A stretch of DNA of 64,000 nt from Onchocerca volvulus (Eukaryota; Nematoda; Chromadorea; Rhabditida; Onchocercidae), in contig HG738139.1 in NCBI GenBank assembly GCA_000499405.2, forward strand, positions 4,922,616 to 4,986,615, given 5' to 3'. Below are positions 1-13,918 of the stretch, piece by piece. Under the pieces are notes generated by a model. It was not told where the DNA came from and ran no database searches. It worked only from the letters and a program-made list of their open reading frames with translations. A program made the position numbers and the translations under genes. Each line of letters starts with the position of its first letter. Positions within the stretch are counted from its first letter, which is position 1.

Positions 1-2115
1 CTGTGTTTTGTTGTAATCCGTCATCACTTCAACGAATTTTCTGGAAAGCGTTGAATGTTGCGTCTTTCGTATACGTAAATCAGCTGACGATAACCCACTA
101 CTTTCATCATGCTCAATACTATTTTCGATCACTGAAATATTTCATCTAATGAAAAGACATATTTGTAATATTTAATACTCATTCTACCAGAGATAAACTA
201 GCAATGGTTAGGCAATATTGGAAAAGTGATGAGACATAAGACGTTTTGGTAAGTACAGAAAACTTTGCTATATCCCTAGATTTCCAGATGAATCACTGTA
301 ATTAAGAGCACTGGACTAAAGTATGATCAACTCACTTTTTTCCCGATTTCTGTGGAACATTCTTTAGTTCTAATTTTCGAAAAAAAAAGTTCGCATGTCT
401 TTAAGTTCATATGCTTCTCTCTAAGCAGAGTAGTCTTGACAGACTCTGAAATTTGACAAGAAACAAAAAAACTAACATTTCAGTTTCCCTCGAACTTTAT
501 TTGCAGTTTTCTTAATACTAGCCATTAGCTCATCCAATTCTTCTTTTATTTCTATAAAACATGCAATGACCAATCATAATAAATATCATTTCCGCTTGAT
601 CTATTCAAGAGAAAAATAAGAAATGCCGAACTGAAATTCTAATATAAAAGACGGGTCCATTTGGATCAAAAATAACGCCTAAAATTATGCATAAAGTCAA
701 TATATGAAAGATTATCAAAATTTTAAAATATTCAATTAAATGAAGAAGTGAAAGGAATTGAAATATCCGTTAAAAAACATCAAACAAATTTGATATTTTT
801 TCTCTCCTAATTAAACATGGATATAAATTTTGACAAGGTACCCAAGTGTACGATTTAAACATAACTCATGAATTTGTTAAAAACTATTAATTAAAAATAG
901 AATCCAGAACTCAGAAAAAACTTTAAAAGTCACAAAAAACATACTAGGATCATTAACTGGATTGGAAAGAATCGCTGAATGCTTCTTCTTCACTTCTTCT
1001 ACATTTGATGCGATTAAGTCTACGCTACCTCGTATTTCTTCAACCTTAAGAATCAACAAATTTGTTAACTGATAGAAAAAAAAAAGCACGGTAAGGAATA
1101 AATTGATCAAATAAATTTTTTTTGAAAATCTATTGAGACAAAAAAGTAATCTTTGTTACAAAAACATTTCAAGAGGAATTGAGAAACAAATTAGCACAGA
1201 TGAGCATATGTGTTTTTGTTCTTACCAAATTAAATCAAAATTGAATAAATGACCGACTAAGTGGAATACATCAGATTCATAGAAATACAAAAATGAAAAT
1301 ATGAAAAGCTTAACCTGTTCAAAAAATTCTTCCATGAATTGCCCCTGAGTGCTATCTGTTGCTGCCATGTCATCTTCATGGTCTTCCTCTGACTGCGCCT
1401 GAAGCATTTTCATTTTTTCATTATTTTTTTAAAACTTCAATTTTTTTAAACCATTACGACTTGAAAAAAAAATGGCAAAAAAAAATATTAAGTTTCAAAA
1501 AAAAAAAAAAAAAAAAAAGATGATTTAAATTTTTAACAAAAAAATTTATGGAAATCACAGAAGAACTTAGTTTCAATTTATATAGATCATTGGAACTGCT
1601 TGTCATTAGCTCATTTATTTTCTCATAATAATCCAACTATTCACTACATGCCAAAAAAAAAGAAAAAAGAAAACTTATAGTATTGATGATATAATTAAAT
1701 CACTCCATATAATGATTTGGCTATTATTGATTTAGGCTTCGAATTCTGATTTAGTGATTTTGATCATATTTTTAGCCTTCCATTATTTATTTATTATTTA
1801 CTATTCAATAATAAGTTTAAAAAATTGAAAAAACAAAAAAAAAACTATTAAACCATTTAAAATACTGTGCACAGTATTCAAATGGCTTACATTTGTGATA
1901 AAGGGAATAGAAAGTCGAAAAACTATGATCCATGATTTAGAAAACTACTCCACAATTTACATCTTTGAGGAAAAAAGTTATAAACAAAGATGAAAACTCA
2001 TAAGAATGAAATTAGCAGTTCATTCTTTGACTGATTAACAAAAAATGTCATTAAAAAAAAAAAAAGGAAAAAAGAAACATACGGCTTTAAGAGCGCTTAG
2101 ACGATCCTTTGTCAT
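1..2115 (-). CDS. unc-64: Syntaxin-1 (UNC-64-like), 5' half, runs off left edge
   Basis: This is a plasma-membrane t-SNARE for synaptic vesicle fusion. It pairs with SNAP-25 and synaptobrevin and is clamped by UNC-18. Exons (minus strand, 5' to 3'): 2083-2115, 1315-1398, 945-1044, 477-551 and 1-131, which continues off the window. All junctions have GT-AG borders and close in phase, giving 141 codons. The N-terminus reads [11 protein letters not shown], matching the short UNC-18-binding N-peptide of syntaxin-1. Next come an acidic stretch, [20 protein letters not shown] and [18 protein letters not shown] (first Habc helix), then [20 protein letters not shown] and [20 protein letters not shown]. 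The SNARE motif and C-terminal TM segment lie outside the window. The spacer at 2116-3200 would hold its promoter. Identity is firm because the sequence is nearly identical to the known nematode protein. The annotation is incomplete only because of the window edge. Confidence 0.96.
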
Positions 2116-4351
2116 GATTGATTAAACAACGATATTTTCTTAAAAACTGGAATGTTGATAAATGATGGAAGTGGAAACAGCAGCACTATGATCTTATAAA
2201 ACCGTGTTAAACTTTATCAGAATTGAAATAACAAACTGTCACATCGAAGCAAATCACGAGCACGGTCCATCTATAGACATATAAATCTGAAAGTAAAATA
2301 ATTCATTATCATGAAATAAAATGTAATGCTATGTTGACATAGTGATATGGATATTGTTGAATATACAACAGTATCAGAAAAAAGTGCGCAAAATGATGTC
2401 GTTTGAATTTTTTGTTGAAATAATATCCAGTCATACATACACAAAACTATATCCACACATACACACACAAATATTTTTATATTCACCCATCCACACATTT
2501 TTGATGTAAATGGAAAAGATCAGCGAACACATGACGAATAATTGGCGACAAAAAAGCAAACAAGATAAGTGAAATAGCCGACAGCTAAACAAACAAACAA
2601 ACAAATTAGCAAACTAATGTGTTCGAGAAAGTGGGAAAAAGCAAACGGCTTGCTTAACAAATAGGTAAATAATGCCAAATTACTCAAAAATAGTAAAATA
2701 AACATAAGCAAGGAAGCGAAATGATAACAGTAATCGATATTATGAATCGCATATTTATTATTGTGAATTTTTATAAATGTATCAATTATAATTTATTATA
2801 TCTTGAATTTGAGGGATAATTGAAATGATACAGAGAATAAGTATGTAAAAATGATCGTGAATAACTTTCTATTCTAAACTGGAACATTGATAGAAATAAT
2901 CATCAGTGTAACATATGAAATAATCACTTGTTTGTTGGAAATCTTTCTATATCAAACAGTGCAGCATAATATCCTGTAAGTAATTTAGTGAGAAATCTTT
3001 ATCGCCAAATTGAGCAGTATAGTACGATTATGAAAAATCTCTCGAGAAAACTGAAGAATTTATCAAGTTTCGTGAAGCATTGTTGAAAACTTTCAATAGA
3101 TTTGTCCGATACAACTACTGAAATAATCATTTCTTAAATTATTCGGAAACTGTGCAATTTTTAGAATTTTTTTTTGAATAAGTTTTTTTTTTTTTTTTTT
3201 GGAAGTTGCTTCTAGACGATATTGTCGGTTTTTCATTTTCTCGCAGATTTAATGTCTTATTAGAGTTAGTTTTCATCATTTCCTTCAAATTTTATCATTT
3301 AAGTATGATTAAAATTATTTATAGGACTAAGATGGCACGTAAATCGGACTCTCTACGGGAAGCAGTAATGAAAAATCTTGAAAAGAAGTATTGATCGTGA
3401 TGTATTGCTTCTCTCATTTTCTGAAATCTGAAATAAAATTAAGTAAAAATTCAACAAAGCAAAAAAAAAGACCGAAAGAAAGGATAAATTACTTTTGTTT
3501 AAAACAAATAAATAAACTTGTTTTGACTTATAAAATTTATATTTATAAGCTTCCGTTTTTTTTTATTTATTTGCTTGCTCAGTAATTTACCTATCCGTCT
3601 ATTCATTTATTTGTTTGTTTGCTCACTTCCATCCACTTTATTATTTCTTCCTAAACTTACTTTACATCTCTGCTTATGCCACTGAAACTGGCAAGAAAAA
3701 AAAAATCATTAAAAGCGACACAGCATAACATATTATTCTACTCTAACAAAGCAATTTCTTTCTATTTTATTCTACCACAATTTACTGAACAAAAATTACT
3801 TCTTCCATCGATCTGTGTATTGTAATTTTTTTTTTCATTCATTGAAAAATGACGATGCTGAGCTAAATACAATTTTCAACTGCATATTTATTTTATACTT
3901 CAAATCTGACATCATCGACTAATGTTTGGCAAGAAAGTATCATATTCTTTTTATGTTCTCAATTAGCACTTAATCCTTTCAATTCAATAATGAAAAATTG
4001 TCAAAATAACGTAGATTTTTCCACGTAATTTAATCATCACTCCTCTTGATTAGAGTACGGCATATTTATGTTTATGGATAAATTTCATATTAAGATAAAG
4101 AGAATGTATGAATATGAGAGAAAACGAATACAACTATTACGTACAAATAATCAGAAAAAGTGTTTAGTTCTGAGAAGGCATAATAGTAAGTTGTGAAGAT
4201 AGATAAGGATAAGTTATCTACAAGAAAAGTATATCATTAGAGTACAAAAAGAAATGAGAGCAAAGAAATGAAAGTAAAGCTTTATTTTTTACAAAAAACG
4301 AATTTAACAATGGATAACAGAATTCGAGAAATCTGAAATGTACACTTTAGT

Positions 4352-4353
<2 letters not shown>

Positions 4354-4382
<29 letters not shown>
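4354..4382. repeat. Poly-A tract (29 bp)
   Basis: Uninterrupted run of 29 A in the spacer upstream of unc-64. No transposon body is evident next to it. Confidence 0.9.
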
Positions 4383-4384
<2 letters not shown>

Positions 4385-5149
4385 AAAGAGAGATGATATC
4401 AATCAACATTAGTACAGATGAACAAAGCGATGAAATTCCAAACATTCATTTCAAAATATTTAATGTAGAGAAATCTAACGAAAAACTACAGCACGGCCCG
4501 TGGCCAGTTGCAGCAGTTCAGTATGACGATCAGAAAATTTCATAAATTTATTGAATGTTTTTAGTCCAAACGACGAATTATTATTTAACACTGTTCGAAT
4601 TAGAATTAAATAAGGCATCTGATAATGTGGTATAATACAAAGATTATTAAAATTGTATCTTTTAATACAAATATCCTTTCTTTATAATAAGATAACAGTG
4701 ATTGTATTTATGGTATTTATGGAATAAAAGTTTATAGAAAAGCCTGCAAAGACGGAAAATATTGTTAAATTTAGCATCATCAGCTTTTATTCAAGAATTC
4801 TTTTTGCAATCCTTTAAATCCCAAATGACCTGAGAACCATGGAAAAATAGAAGCCTAAGACTATGATTTGACAAGACAGTTAGATGAAACGAAGAAACAA
4901 ATATCATTCAGTCAATAAATAGAATGAAAAGAGATGAATTCATAAAAAGAAATTACGGTATCCAATAAATACGGTATTCGGTAACAAAAGAACACGAACA
5001 TAGTTAATAAGTGGAAAAAGAAAAATAATGTTAAGAGAGTGAAAGTGAAATAAGTTAAGTAAGAGATATTCAATATGTATTAATACGAAGAAATAGCAAA
5101 CAAATAAAAATAAAAAAAAAAAATAGACGGGGAACGTTTGCTATAAGGT

Positions 5150-5226
5150 TTAGGCCTAGAATGTTTTGTTAGACTTAGGTCTAGAATGTTTTGTTAGGCT
5201 TAGGCTAGAATGTTTTGTTAGGCTTA
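5150..5226. repeat. 25-bp tandem repeat, about three copies
   Basis: Three consecutive units of about 25 bp (5150-5174, 5175-5199 and 5200-5223) share the core CTAGAATGTTTTGTTAG. The third unit is one base shorter, and a partial fourth begins. A second, unrelated 24-bp unit built on GATGGYAAAAGARGCCTTAT occurs twice at 5340-5387. Both lie in the non-coding spacer. Confidence 0.85.
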
Positions 5227-5244
5227 AAAAGCAATGAAAAGAGC

Positions 5245-5280
5245 AACACATACATACACACACACATACACACATATAAC
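5245..5280. repeat. CA/CATA microsatellite
   Basis: Mixed ACAC/ACAT microsatellite. A second CA-rich tract with a similar composition lies at 5588-5640, followed by ATCGATCGATCG at about 5691. Confidence 0.8.
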
Positions 5281-8200
5281 ACGCATACATACAGACTAAT
5301 AATATATACAAAATGATGGCCAAGATCCTGGTTTATAAGTGATGGCAAAAGAGGCCTTATGTATGATGGTAAAAGAAGCCTTATTGGCCTTGTTGGAGAA
5401 AGAAGCATAGGACAACGACTTGAAGGGTCGGTCGATTAGATAAAAAAAAAAGAGAAAAATTTATAACCAAAAAACAAAACAAGCAAATGAAATCAGTGTA
5501 AGCCAGGGGTTAGCACGCATGTAACAGCAGCAATCAACCAGAAAAAATGTCAAATACAAACTGATCAAACACATACATGTCAACGTATACACACACCCAC
5601 ACGCACCTACGCTTACACCCACACACATCTACGTACACATCCACGCAGACCCGTAGAGATTGTTAGTTCAAGAGATGTTATTGGTGGATGATCGATCGAT
5701 CGATTGATTGGTTGAAAATGGAAATGAAAGTTTATCTGGAAGCGAGTGGTGCAGCTAAGCTGAATACATAGTTGTATGTTTATTAGGAAGAATATATGAC
5801 ATGTTGTTTGTATTTGGATGCTTCTTCGCTCATCACTTATTCCTTCTCCTTCTGTCATCCCTTAAAGTAATTAGTCATCTTGCAGATGAAATGGCAGCAA
5901 ATTCGATTATCTTCACAAGATCAGCTAATTAAATGCATCAATACGATTGCGTTGTTTGATAGTGCATGCAGATGATATAACGATGGAGATATGATCAGTA
6001 TCATATAACTGGGGGATGGCAAGGAATTCCATCATATCAACTAAAGTCACAAGGGATTTATATCACTGAAGTGACAAGGCCATATAGATTCTCTTGTTGT
6101 GATAATATGAAGCATAGGTTATGATTAAAATGTCAGTTCATTCTAATTTATCTAAAATGGATTCTTCTATAAAATCTCTCTCTTATGCATACAATTATTT
6201 TAAGGTAACTAGCTACATATGACTATACTTTCCTTCGATTACAACGACTAAATCATTGATATTCCTTGATATGATCATAGTTAAAAGTAACTGAGAAACT
6301 TTTTGGCAATAAATTATCTAATAATCACATAAATAAAATTTAAATGATTAAATGAAAAGTTCAGAAATTAAGAAAAAATGAAACTAAACAGTTTCCATTC
6401 ATCAAGTTATTTATGCGAAAATGTTGAAATTATTGAATCTTTATCAAAATATCAGCAAAATGTCAAATATTGCTGCAACGGCCATAAATTATTTTTCCGG
6501 AAAATTGATTAGATGAATAATTATCTTTTCTATTAGTAAAGAGAAGGAAAGGAATTGGCAGCAAACAAATTACATCCTTTTTTTTTTTTTCCTCTTTGCC
6601 TAAAAGCCATCAAAAGTATTTCTATAATGCATGATTTGTGAGAATGCTTCAGGCAACCAGTAAATAAGTTATGGTCAATACGTTGCTCATACATAGATTC
6701 TAGAATTAGTGACGTAGTACAAAGAATAATTTCTCGAAAGTTATAAAAATAGAATGTAGCAGATGTAAAATTTCATAGACTTTTAAAGGAATGAAAAGAA
6801 AACTCGAAAACAAAGATGAAAAAGAGAATCTGAAGCTTATCACTGATACGCTATCTCTGATATGCTTCAGATTCTATAACATTTATGAAAATCTTACAGT
6901 AATGCTTCATGCAATGGATTTCACTAAATCGATAATTATTATTGATAATCTTTTGCAGATATCAAATCTACTGAGGGATATATTCTTTAAATAAACAAAT
7001 TTTATTGCAACAACAAATTTGTAATAGCTATATCTGTTTATTGATTATTGGTATAATTCTAATTAATTTTCGAGAGAAAAAAAGCTGCAAATCAAAAATT
7101 CTAAAGCCTAAATATTATCATATCTTAACTGATTAAACGTGATTAGTAATTTCATGAAATTATGATAAAAAAATTTATTAAAATTGGCTTTCAATTTTGT
7201 GCTATGATGAGTAAAATTTAAAAAAAAAAAAAGAACAAAACAATTATATAATATTCAACTTCTATTCATTCGTAAAATATCATAGGACTAATCACTTATT
7301 GATATCCTAACATTATAATTATATTCCTAGCTGCATGATCATAATAAATAGAAAACTAAAAAAAGTAGGAAATTTTCATTTTCAAGAAATTCGATGAAAT
7401 TCAAACCAGTAGTTGTTATGCCTATTTTTCAAGGCTAAGAAAAGAGCAGAAGGGGAAATATAACAAGGCTGCATGAGCGAACATCGTTTCCTGGGAAAGC
7501 TAAGCATTTAGTCTAAAAAATAGGCAAGAAATTACCGTCTAAGGTCTTATTGCTTTTTCTGCTAACTTCAAATGACGCATTCAATTTGTCGATGCTTTGA
7601 AATGAAAAAAAAAAAGTAAAATAAAATAAAAGAAATCGAATGTGAAAGCAATTTTACATCCAATTCTATTAGCTTGCAATGCTTGTTCAATTCACTACAA
7701 ATATGAAGAAATGTGAGCAGATTGATTGATAGATAAAATATAAATAATAAATATGTGCATATTATATGCTACATGAATAGTTAATGAGTGAGAGACAAAT
7801 GAATGGAACGGAAATGCATTATAAGTAAGCGAAAATTGAGCATAAATTTGCGATTTCATTGCGAATTCAATTAATGAGGCGTGAATTTGAAGGAAAGTTT
7901 TGCGAATCAAAATGAAAGTTTAGATTATGAAAAGCTAAAAGCAGGTGAAATGGATGAATTGACAACGTTTGATGACAATTAGGCTGTCCGGATTGATGAA
8001 TGAAGTAGAGAGAGGGTGGAACAACCTTTCTTGCAAGCAACTCATCTGCTGCAGTACTACTTGCATTTCAAATAAGGATAATGCATGTCTTCCTTCCTTC
8101 CTTCCTTCTTCCAGGCTCATTTCTAATAAAAACAACTTGACTTTGTGAACTTCAATCTAGGCAAATTATAACTGCATGCATATGCTGTGTATACATATCG

Positions 8201-9184
8201 CATAATAATGACATGCATATGAGATTTTGATCGATCGATTAATTGAGTTCGGTTAAAATTTGACATTAAAAGCTTAAGGGATAGGACTGGGATAGATGAT
8301 TGAAGGCAGAGATAAATGAGCCAAGCTAAGCTAAGCTAATAAGGCCTAGCAGAAAGGGAATAGAAATTTAAAACAGAATTTACCATTCATGATTTTACTA
8401 GGAAAACTAACTAGGAGCATTTCCTAATGATCCTGAAAAACACAAGCTTAGACGAGCTCTGATTTGTCAATTCATTCTCGAGAAGTAATACGCATTAGTA
8501 CTTCTCTTCTCCTTCCTCTTTCCACCAAAGATTCTTTTTCTTTTTTTTCTTTTTTCCAATTAACTTGAAAGCACAAATGCATACAAAAACTTATAAACAT
8601 TCACATACACAACATTTAATTTATATATTTTTTCTCAAATTTTTGTTTCCTTCTTTTTTTCAATTTAAAGTTTACTTAAATTTATATTTTTAGAATGTAT
8701 TTTCTAGTACACAAAAAAATAAAGCAAATTTTTGAGATTTTTTGAGAGATTTTATATACGACAGATTGTAGCCAGCAGAAATGAAATTGTCTCAGAGATG
8801 GCATTATGAATACCGTATCATTATCAAGCTTAATAAGCAGTAAATGATCGATTAAATAAGCCAAGTAAGTTCAAATATGATATGAAACTTCTCTAATTTA
8901 AATGCTCGAATCAAGAAATGATGTGTCTGATATATTAGCCTACATTATAAATATTGTTTATTTGATTATAAACATCTTCGAAGTTTACGCTTTCGAATAT
9001 GAGAAAAGTTCGATGGGCAATTGTTGATAACAAATTTCATCGCTTTTCGACCAAAAAATAATTTTATTGTAATTGAGAGTTGAAGCATATAGCATGCTTA
9101 CTCAACAATAAAATTATCTTTATAATTATCAATTTAATGATAGTCCTTTTCCTTAAGGATAAAAAATGAAGATAAAATTTTTTT

Positions 9185-12100
9185 TTAAATGTCATCAGTT
9201 GAAGAAGGCAACATATGTGCTGGAATTGTCTTGTAATCATCGCGATCGCAACGTACAGGTGGCCTTGATTTAATCTACAAAAATAAAAAATAAAAAACAA
9301 AAATGGATAGCTTTATGTTCAAATTTAAATTTCGATGATTTCAAGGTACTTTTTTCAATTTATGAATCTTTATGAAATAATAAAAAGTTACAGAAACCTC
9401 ACCTCCATGCTTCTTCTGGCAACTCTTTTCTTGGGAACATGCTTAGTAAATGAATCCTGCTCATCTTTGGGCTATAATACATGAATGCAATAAACGTTTT
9501 CAATCAAGTGATGTAGGTCAAATAAGTGAATCTGATTCCAATTTAAGAAATTTGAAATTTGATGACAAAAATTTCTTTAATAGTTATTGGAAAGATTATT
9601 CTGTACAGTTAACTTGTAAATTAAGTATTCTACGATTCGGACTACCTAGTCTTAATTTTTTAGACAATTATTACACAACACTTAATTACAAATTGATTAA
9701 TATGAACAACTGCACCTCGTTGCTTAATTTATTTGCATTCTCCGTATTCAAATAATTGTGACATTGAATAATTATTACATAACGTTTAATTACTAAATGA
9801 TTTGAGATAAAAATAATATATTTATATCATGTTGTGTGGAAGTAATTTTGTTAAAATACTCTCTGATTTCAATCAATCATGCCAACAAAAAAAAAAAAAA
9901 AAAAAAAAAAAGAAAGATCAAAGAAAGGTTCAAAAAAAAAAAAAAAAAATACTTGAACATTATCTTCTTCAGGTTGTGATAGGTCCAAATTTTTCTTCAC
10001 CTTTAACGATTTTGATTTTAAGCGTGACTGTAAATTTCATAAAAGTACCAATATAAGTATCAATCAATTACGATATAAATTTGAAAAACATTTTCGATCA
10101 TGTCCTATTCTATTCCATTCCATCTGATCTTACTTCGTTCTTTCTTATTTTATTTTAGTGCTGTTTAAATTTCGAAATTTATTGGGAGAAATATTTTCGA
10201 TTAATTAAGATGGGATAGTTCTCAATAATGATTCATAATCTAATCTGATGATATTAAAGGGTACTTAACTCTTCGACAAAATGATTTACTTACTTGAATT
10301 AATTTCGTGGTTTCTGCCTGTGTAGTTTCTAGCGATTTTTCGGACTAAAAAAGTTCTCTAATGGAATTTTGCACTAACACTTATCAGATAAGCAAAATAT
10401 TAAAATATGAAATTAATTCACTCATCTTTAGAAATGTAAAGTTTCAAGACTTTAATAACTCTTTCTTTACTAAATGCATGACAAATATATATATATAGGA
10501 TCATTTAACTCAAGTACCCAAGTATTCTAAAATTAATTACCGTAATATGAGGAATTGATCGTGATTTTGATAACAAAGGTACATCATCAGGTAATGTTTT
10601 ACTTGTTCGTGTTCCACTATTTCCCGGTGCATGAGTAACTCCATCCGATGTAACAGATCGGTAGCGAAATTCCTTTTCATGCTGGATCGATCGTCTACAA
10701 CATCCCCACCACAATAATACTGAACTCATCACAAATGCCAAGACTGTTTGCATACTGAAACTTTTATCAAGTGGAGAAGATATGTCATTAATCATGAAGT
10801 TTGAAGAGAATTTTCTCTTCACATCTATTTTAACCCTAAAAGGAATATTACCATAAATTTAAAAAAGACTATTTTCTTGCTTTTATATAGAATTGAAGAA
10901 TTGCAATATTACTTTCTTTGCAACTTTCAGTTGTTGCTAACATATAAAAATGAACATTATTTGTCTAAAATATCAAAAAATTTTAACATTTCCATGAAAT
11001 ATAAATCATGAAAATATTCTTTTGTTTCAATGTTAACAACTGGCGATATTGATTTGTCGTTGCTTTCAATTATTATTTGGAATTTAAAACTGCAAAATTT
11101 AGAAGTTTTATTCCTCAGCGATTCAGAAATATATCTTTTTTCTTTTTATTTTTATCTTTCTATATATCTTATAAACACACCAAAAAAACAACACATTATA
11201 AGATGTCTCCATCAGACATCGATTTCATAAATCTTAAAGTGCAGAATATCCGTGAAAAGAAAGAGACAGCTTCAATGAACCAGTCCTCACAACTTTACAA
11301 CATTGATAACAATAAAATACAATAAGCAATGGCGACTTTATAGCATCAATTTTTTGCAAAAATTGAAAAAAAATGAAGAAACAAAAAAAGCAGACTATAA
11401 TTTCTAAGAATCAAAGTTATTGCACGAAATGCAAATGTATAACAGCAAAATAACATATAGTTTATCAAACTTCGCCATAAAAAGTGTAAAATATGCTGTT
11501 AGTGTAAGTGATTTATGCACTTTTATTCGTGATACGCATGTCATTACAATAAATGCATCCTTCAGATTTTTTTTAAGGAAAGGAATAACAGTATCAAATA
11601 AATTTTGATTACGATTGGTTAAACTGATACTATGATTAATAGAGCAACATTAGGAACTAAAAAAATCTATGTATGATATGAAAAATTTAAACGAAAAGTA
11701 ATGTTTAGTGATGCAGCTGGAATTAATAGCAGGAAAACTTAAATGTTGTTTAAAGTTTCATTAACTGATGTGATAATAATAACTGCTTGAATTACTGTAG
11801 AATATTGAAGAGACTTCTGATTTAGTGATAACCTTTCTAAGATAAGCGAAATTTTGAAATAAGATGTCGATTGATTAACATATCTTAGATTTTCGATGCA
11901 GTAGGCTTCATTAATACTTTGTCACTGTTATATCTTTTAAAACAAGAAGAAAAAGAGAAAGAACAGAATTCCGGGAAAATTTCTATTGATCAAAGCCTCT
12001 TCCTTTCTGTTTGGTTAACACAAACGATGCCTGATAAAAGAGCGTCTTCAGAAGAAGAAATACCTGAAAATATGGGTTTTAACTTTGAGAAAACTTTTGA

Positions 12101-12977
12101 ACGCTCCTAGAAACTACAATTACGTAACACAAGAGTGTCACATGCACAACTCCTATCAACTGTTCCTCTAAGAAAATTACAGTACTTAAATAATTTAACC
12201 CATTAATTATGAGTCGATACGGAAACTTAAAACTAAACTAATCGAATAGACAAAAAAACAGAAAAACTAAGAAGACTATACCGTACAAACGGCGATTCGA
12301 TTCTTCCAGCTATCCCTACCGATATATATTGGCGGAAGATATTGATGATGAGCAAAATTACCAGAAACCATTTGTATCAGATCGTAGGTTAATAATGAAC
12401 CGGCCAGTAAACATAACGAAAATGCTATTAAATTGAAGATTATTTCCTGAAAATTTGCAGTCATCAAAAGAATCCGAATATTATTCATTCCATTCTAATA
12501 TAATTCCCTCATAAGAGTCATTTTGAATCTATTCTTTTGACAGATATCGTTGAATCCTTTGATTACATTTATAATTATTTAAAATGTGCATTATTGATTA
12601 ATGAAAATTGTGGAAAGCATTTTGACAACACAAACAAAGAAAGGACGATCCAATGGCTATTTTCGACATTAAATTATTCTTTAAAAAATAATAATTGTAG
12701 AATGAGGATTTCAAGCAATGAGAATTCGCTTATAAATGATTGCATCTCTGTGATATCAAGCTACTGGTATTTTCAGCGGATTTCCAATAAATGAAATAAT
12801 TTGTATTTGTATATTGAAACTAACAATATTGTAAGTGTTCTTTATACCCACGCATAGCACCACCAGTGTTAAGAAGGTACACACAATGAGAACGATGCAA
12901 ATGAACAAAATCATTGTATAGGTGAACCATTGATACCTTCCATCACTGATAAAAATGATAACAACCAACGAACATAC
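9185..12977 (-). CDS. Four-TM MARVEL-like membrane protein (5' end unresolved)
   Basis: Exons on the minus strand: 12825-12977, 12282-12446, 10541-10754, 9403-9471 and 9185-9274 (stop at 9185-9187). The first encodes VCSLVVIIF and then a long hydrophobic helix (MILFICIVLIVCTFLTLVVL). The second encodes LIAFSLCLLAGSLLTYDLIQ and SWKNRIAVCT. The third encodes a fourth helix (TVLAFVMSSVLLWW) followed by a Cys-Arg-rich cytosolic tail. The last two exons give a basic, then acidic, C-terminus ending SSTDDI. Four helices with short loops and a long cytosolic tail fit MARVEL/CKLF-type proteins of vesicle and junction membranes. The junction 12282/10754 does not close in phase (the upstream exon ends in phase 0 but phase 2 is needed), so a small exon is missing from the model. 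A candidate 5' exon with ATG is 14316-14426, which joins in phase 0 and adds 37 residues, but its support is weak. Family assignment is by topology only. Confidence 0.6.
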
Positions 12978-13918
12978 CTGGAAATGAACATTTATGTATC
13001 GCAGTATTCATATTAACATTCATATTTGTAAGAGAACTTAGTTAATCTATCTGCTAGTAGATGTATAAAGTAGTCGCAATACTTGCATGTCCGTGATGAA
13101 GAAGTGAGTTTCAATAACATGGAATAATAATCAGAGTATGCTAACTTCGGATGATCAGCATATGCTTACTGTATTTTTTTCGCCGATGGTAAACAATTAT
13201 TTAAAAAATTCCAAAAATCCGAATTTTCGGGAATAATAAATGTTTGAAAATCACTTAAAGCTAAATGTGTTATAATTTGTTCAATCAGATAAGATCGAAT
13301 GATTAAGCTATGACCAAAGAGTACAACGAAATACATGCTTTCAGAGATGAAAACTACAAACGGATCTATGATAATGTTTTATTTATTGGAATTGATAACA
13401 TAGAACTGTACGTCATCATTCCACAGGAAAATTCGAATGGTTTCAATCGATTAAATTATAATTTTAAAATAAAATAAATACGATTTTATAAATGTAAGAA
13501 AGAACAATTAATTTCAAGTAAATGGCTGACCATTTGAAGCCATTTGAGAATTGGTACTTTAGAAATGCACCATATCGATGGACGAACAACAGCCATTGAT
13601 TGATATATATATCAGTAAGTTGAAGATGAAAAGTTGATTTCTTCCTCGAACTTCCTCTAAAGCTATTGCTGATTGCTACCACTGCTACTAATGCTGTTGT
13701 TTCTTCAGAATATCACTGGAAGATAAACATCGAGCTGATTTGTTCCTCAGTGCACTACACCATTCTCCTCCCTTTTGTTTTTCATTTTTTGAAATTTGAA
13801 CATCCGAACTGCCCACAAACGAACAAACACATATAGCGCTCGCTTTTTTGTAAATTTAGCTCATCTAAAGCTAAGATGTTATAATTAGTGTACTTAGTGT
13901 GTCCGGCAAGATTATCTG

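Larger units (their letters stand above)
2116..9184. other. Long AT-rich intergenic spacer
   Basis: About 7 kb lies between the unc-64 start and the 3' end of the next gene. I see no chain of phase-compatible exons on either strand. The short open frames here are AT-rich and have no recognisable protein content. The stretch contains poly-A/T tracts, CA-rich microsatellites near 5245-5280 and 5588-5640, ATCG repeats near 5691-5706, an AGCTA repeat near 8320-8340 and a CTTC run near 8090-8110. It may contain distal regulatory DNA of the neuronal syntaxin gene, but that is inference. Confidence 0.6.

Noticed and set aside
2271..2711. Minus-strand ORFs of 63-75 codons upstream of unc-64
   Set aside because: They are hydrophobic, low-complexity translations of AT-rich spacer with CA repeats. 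There is no exon structure and no conserved motif.
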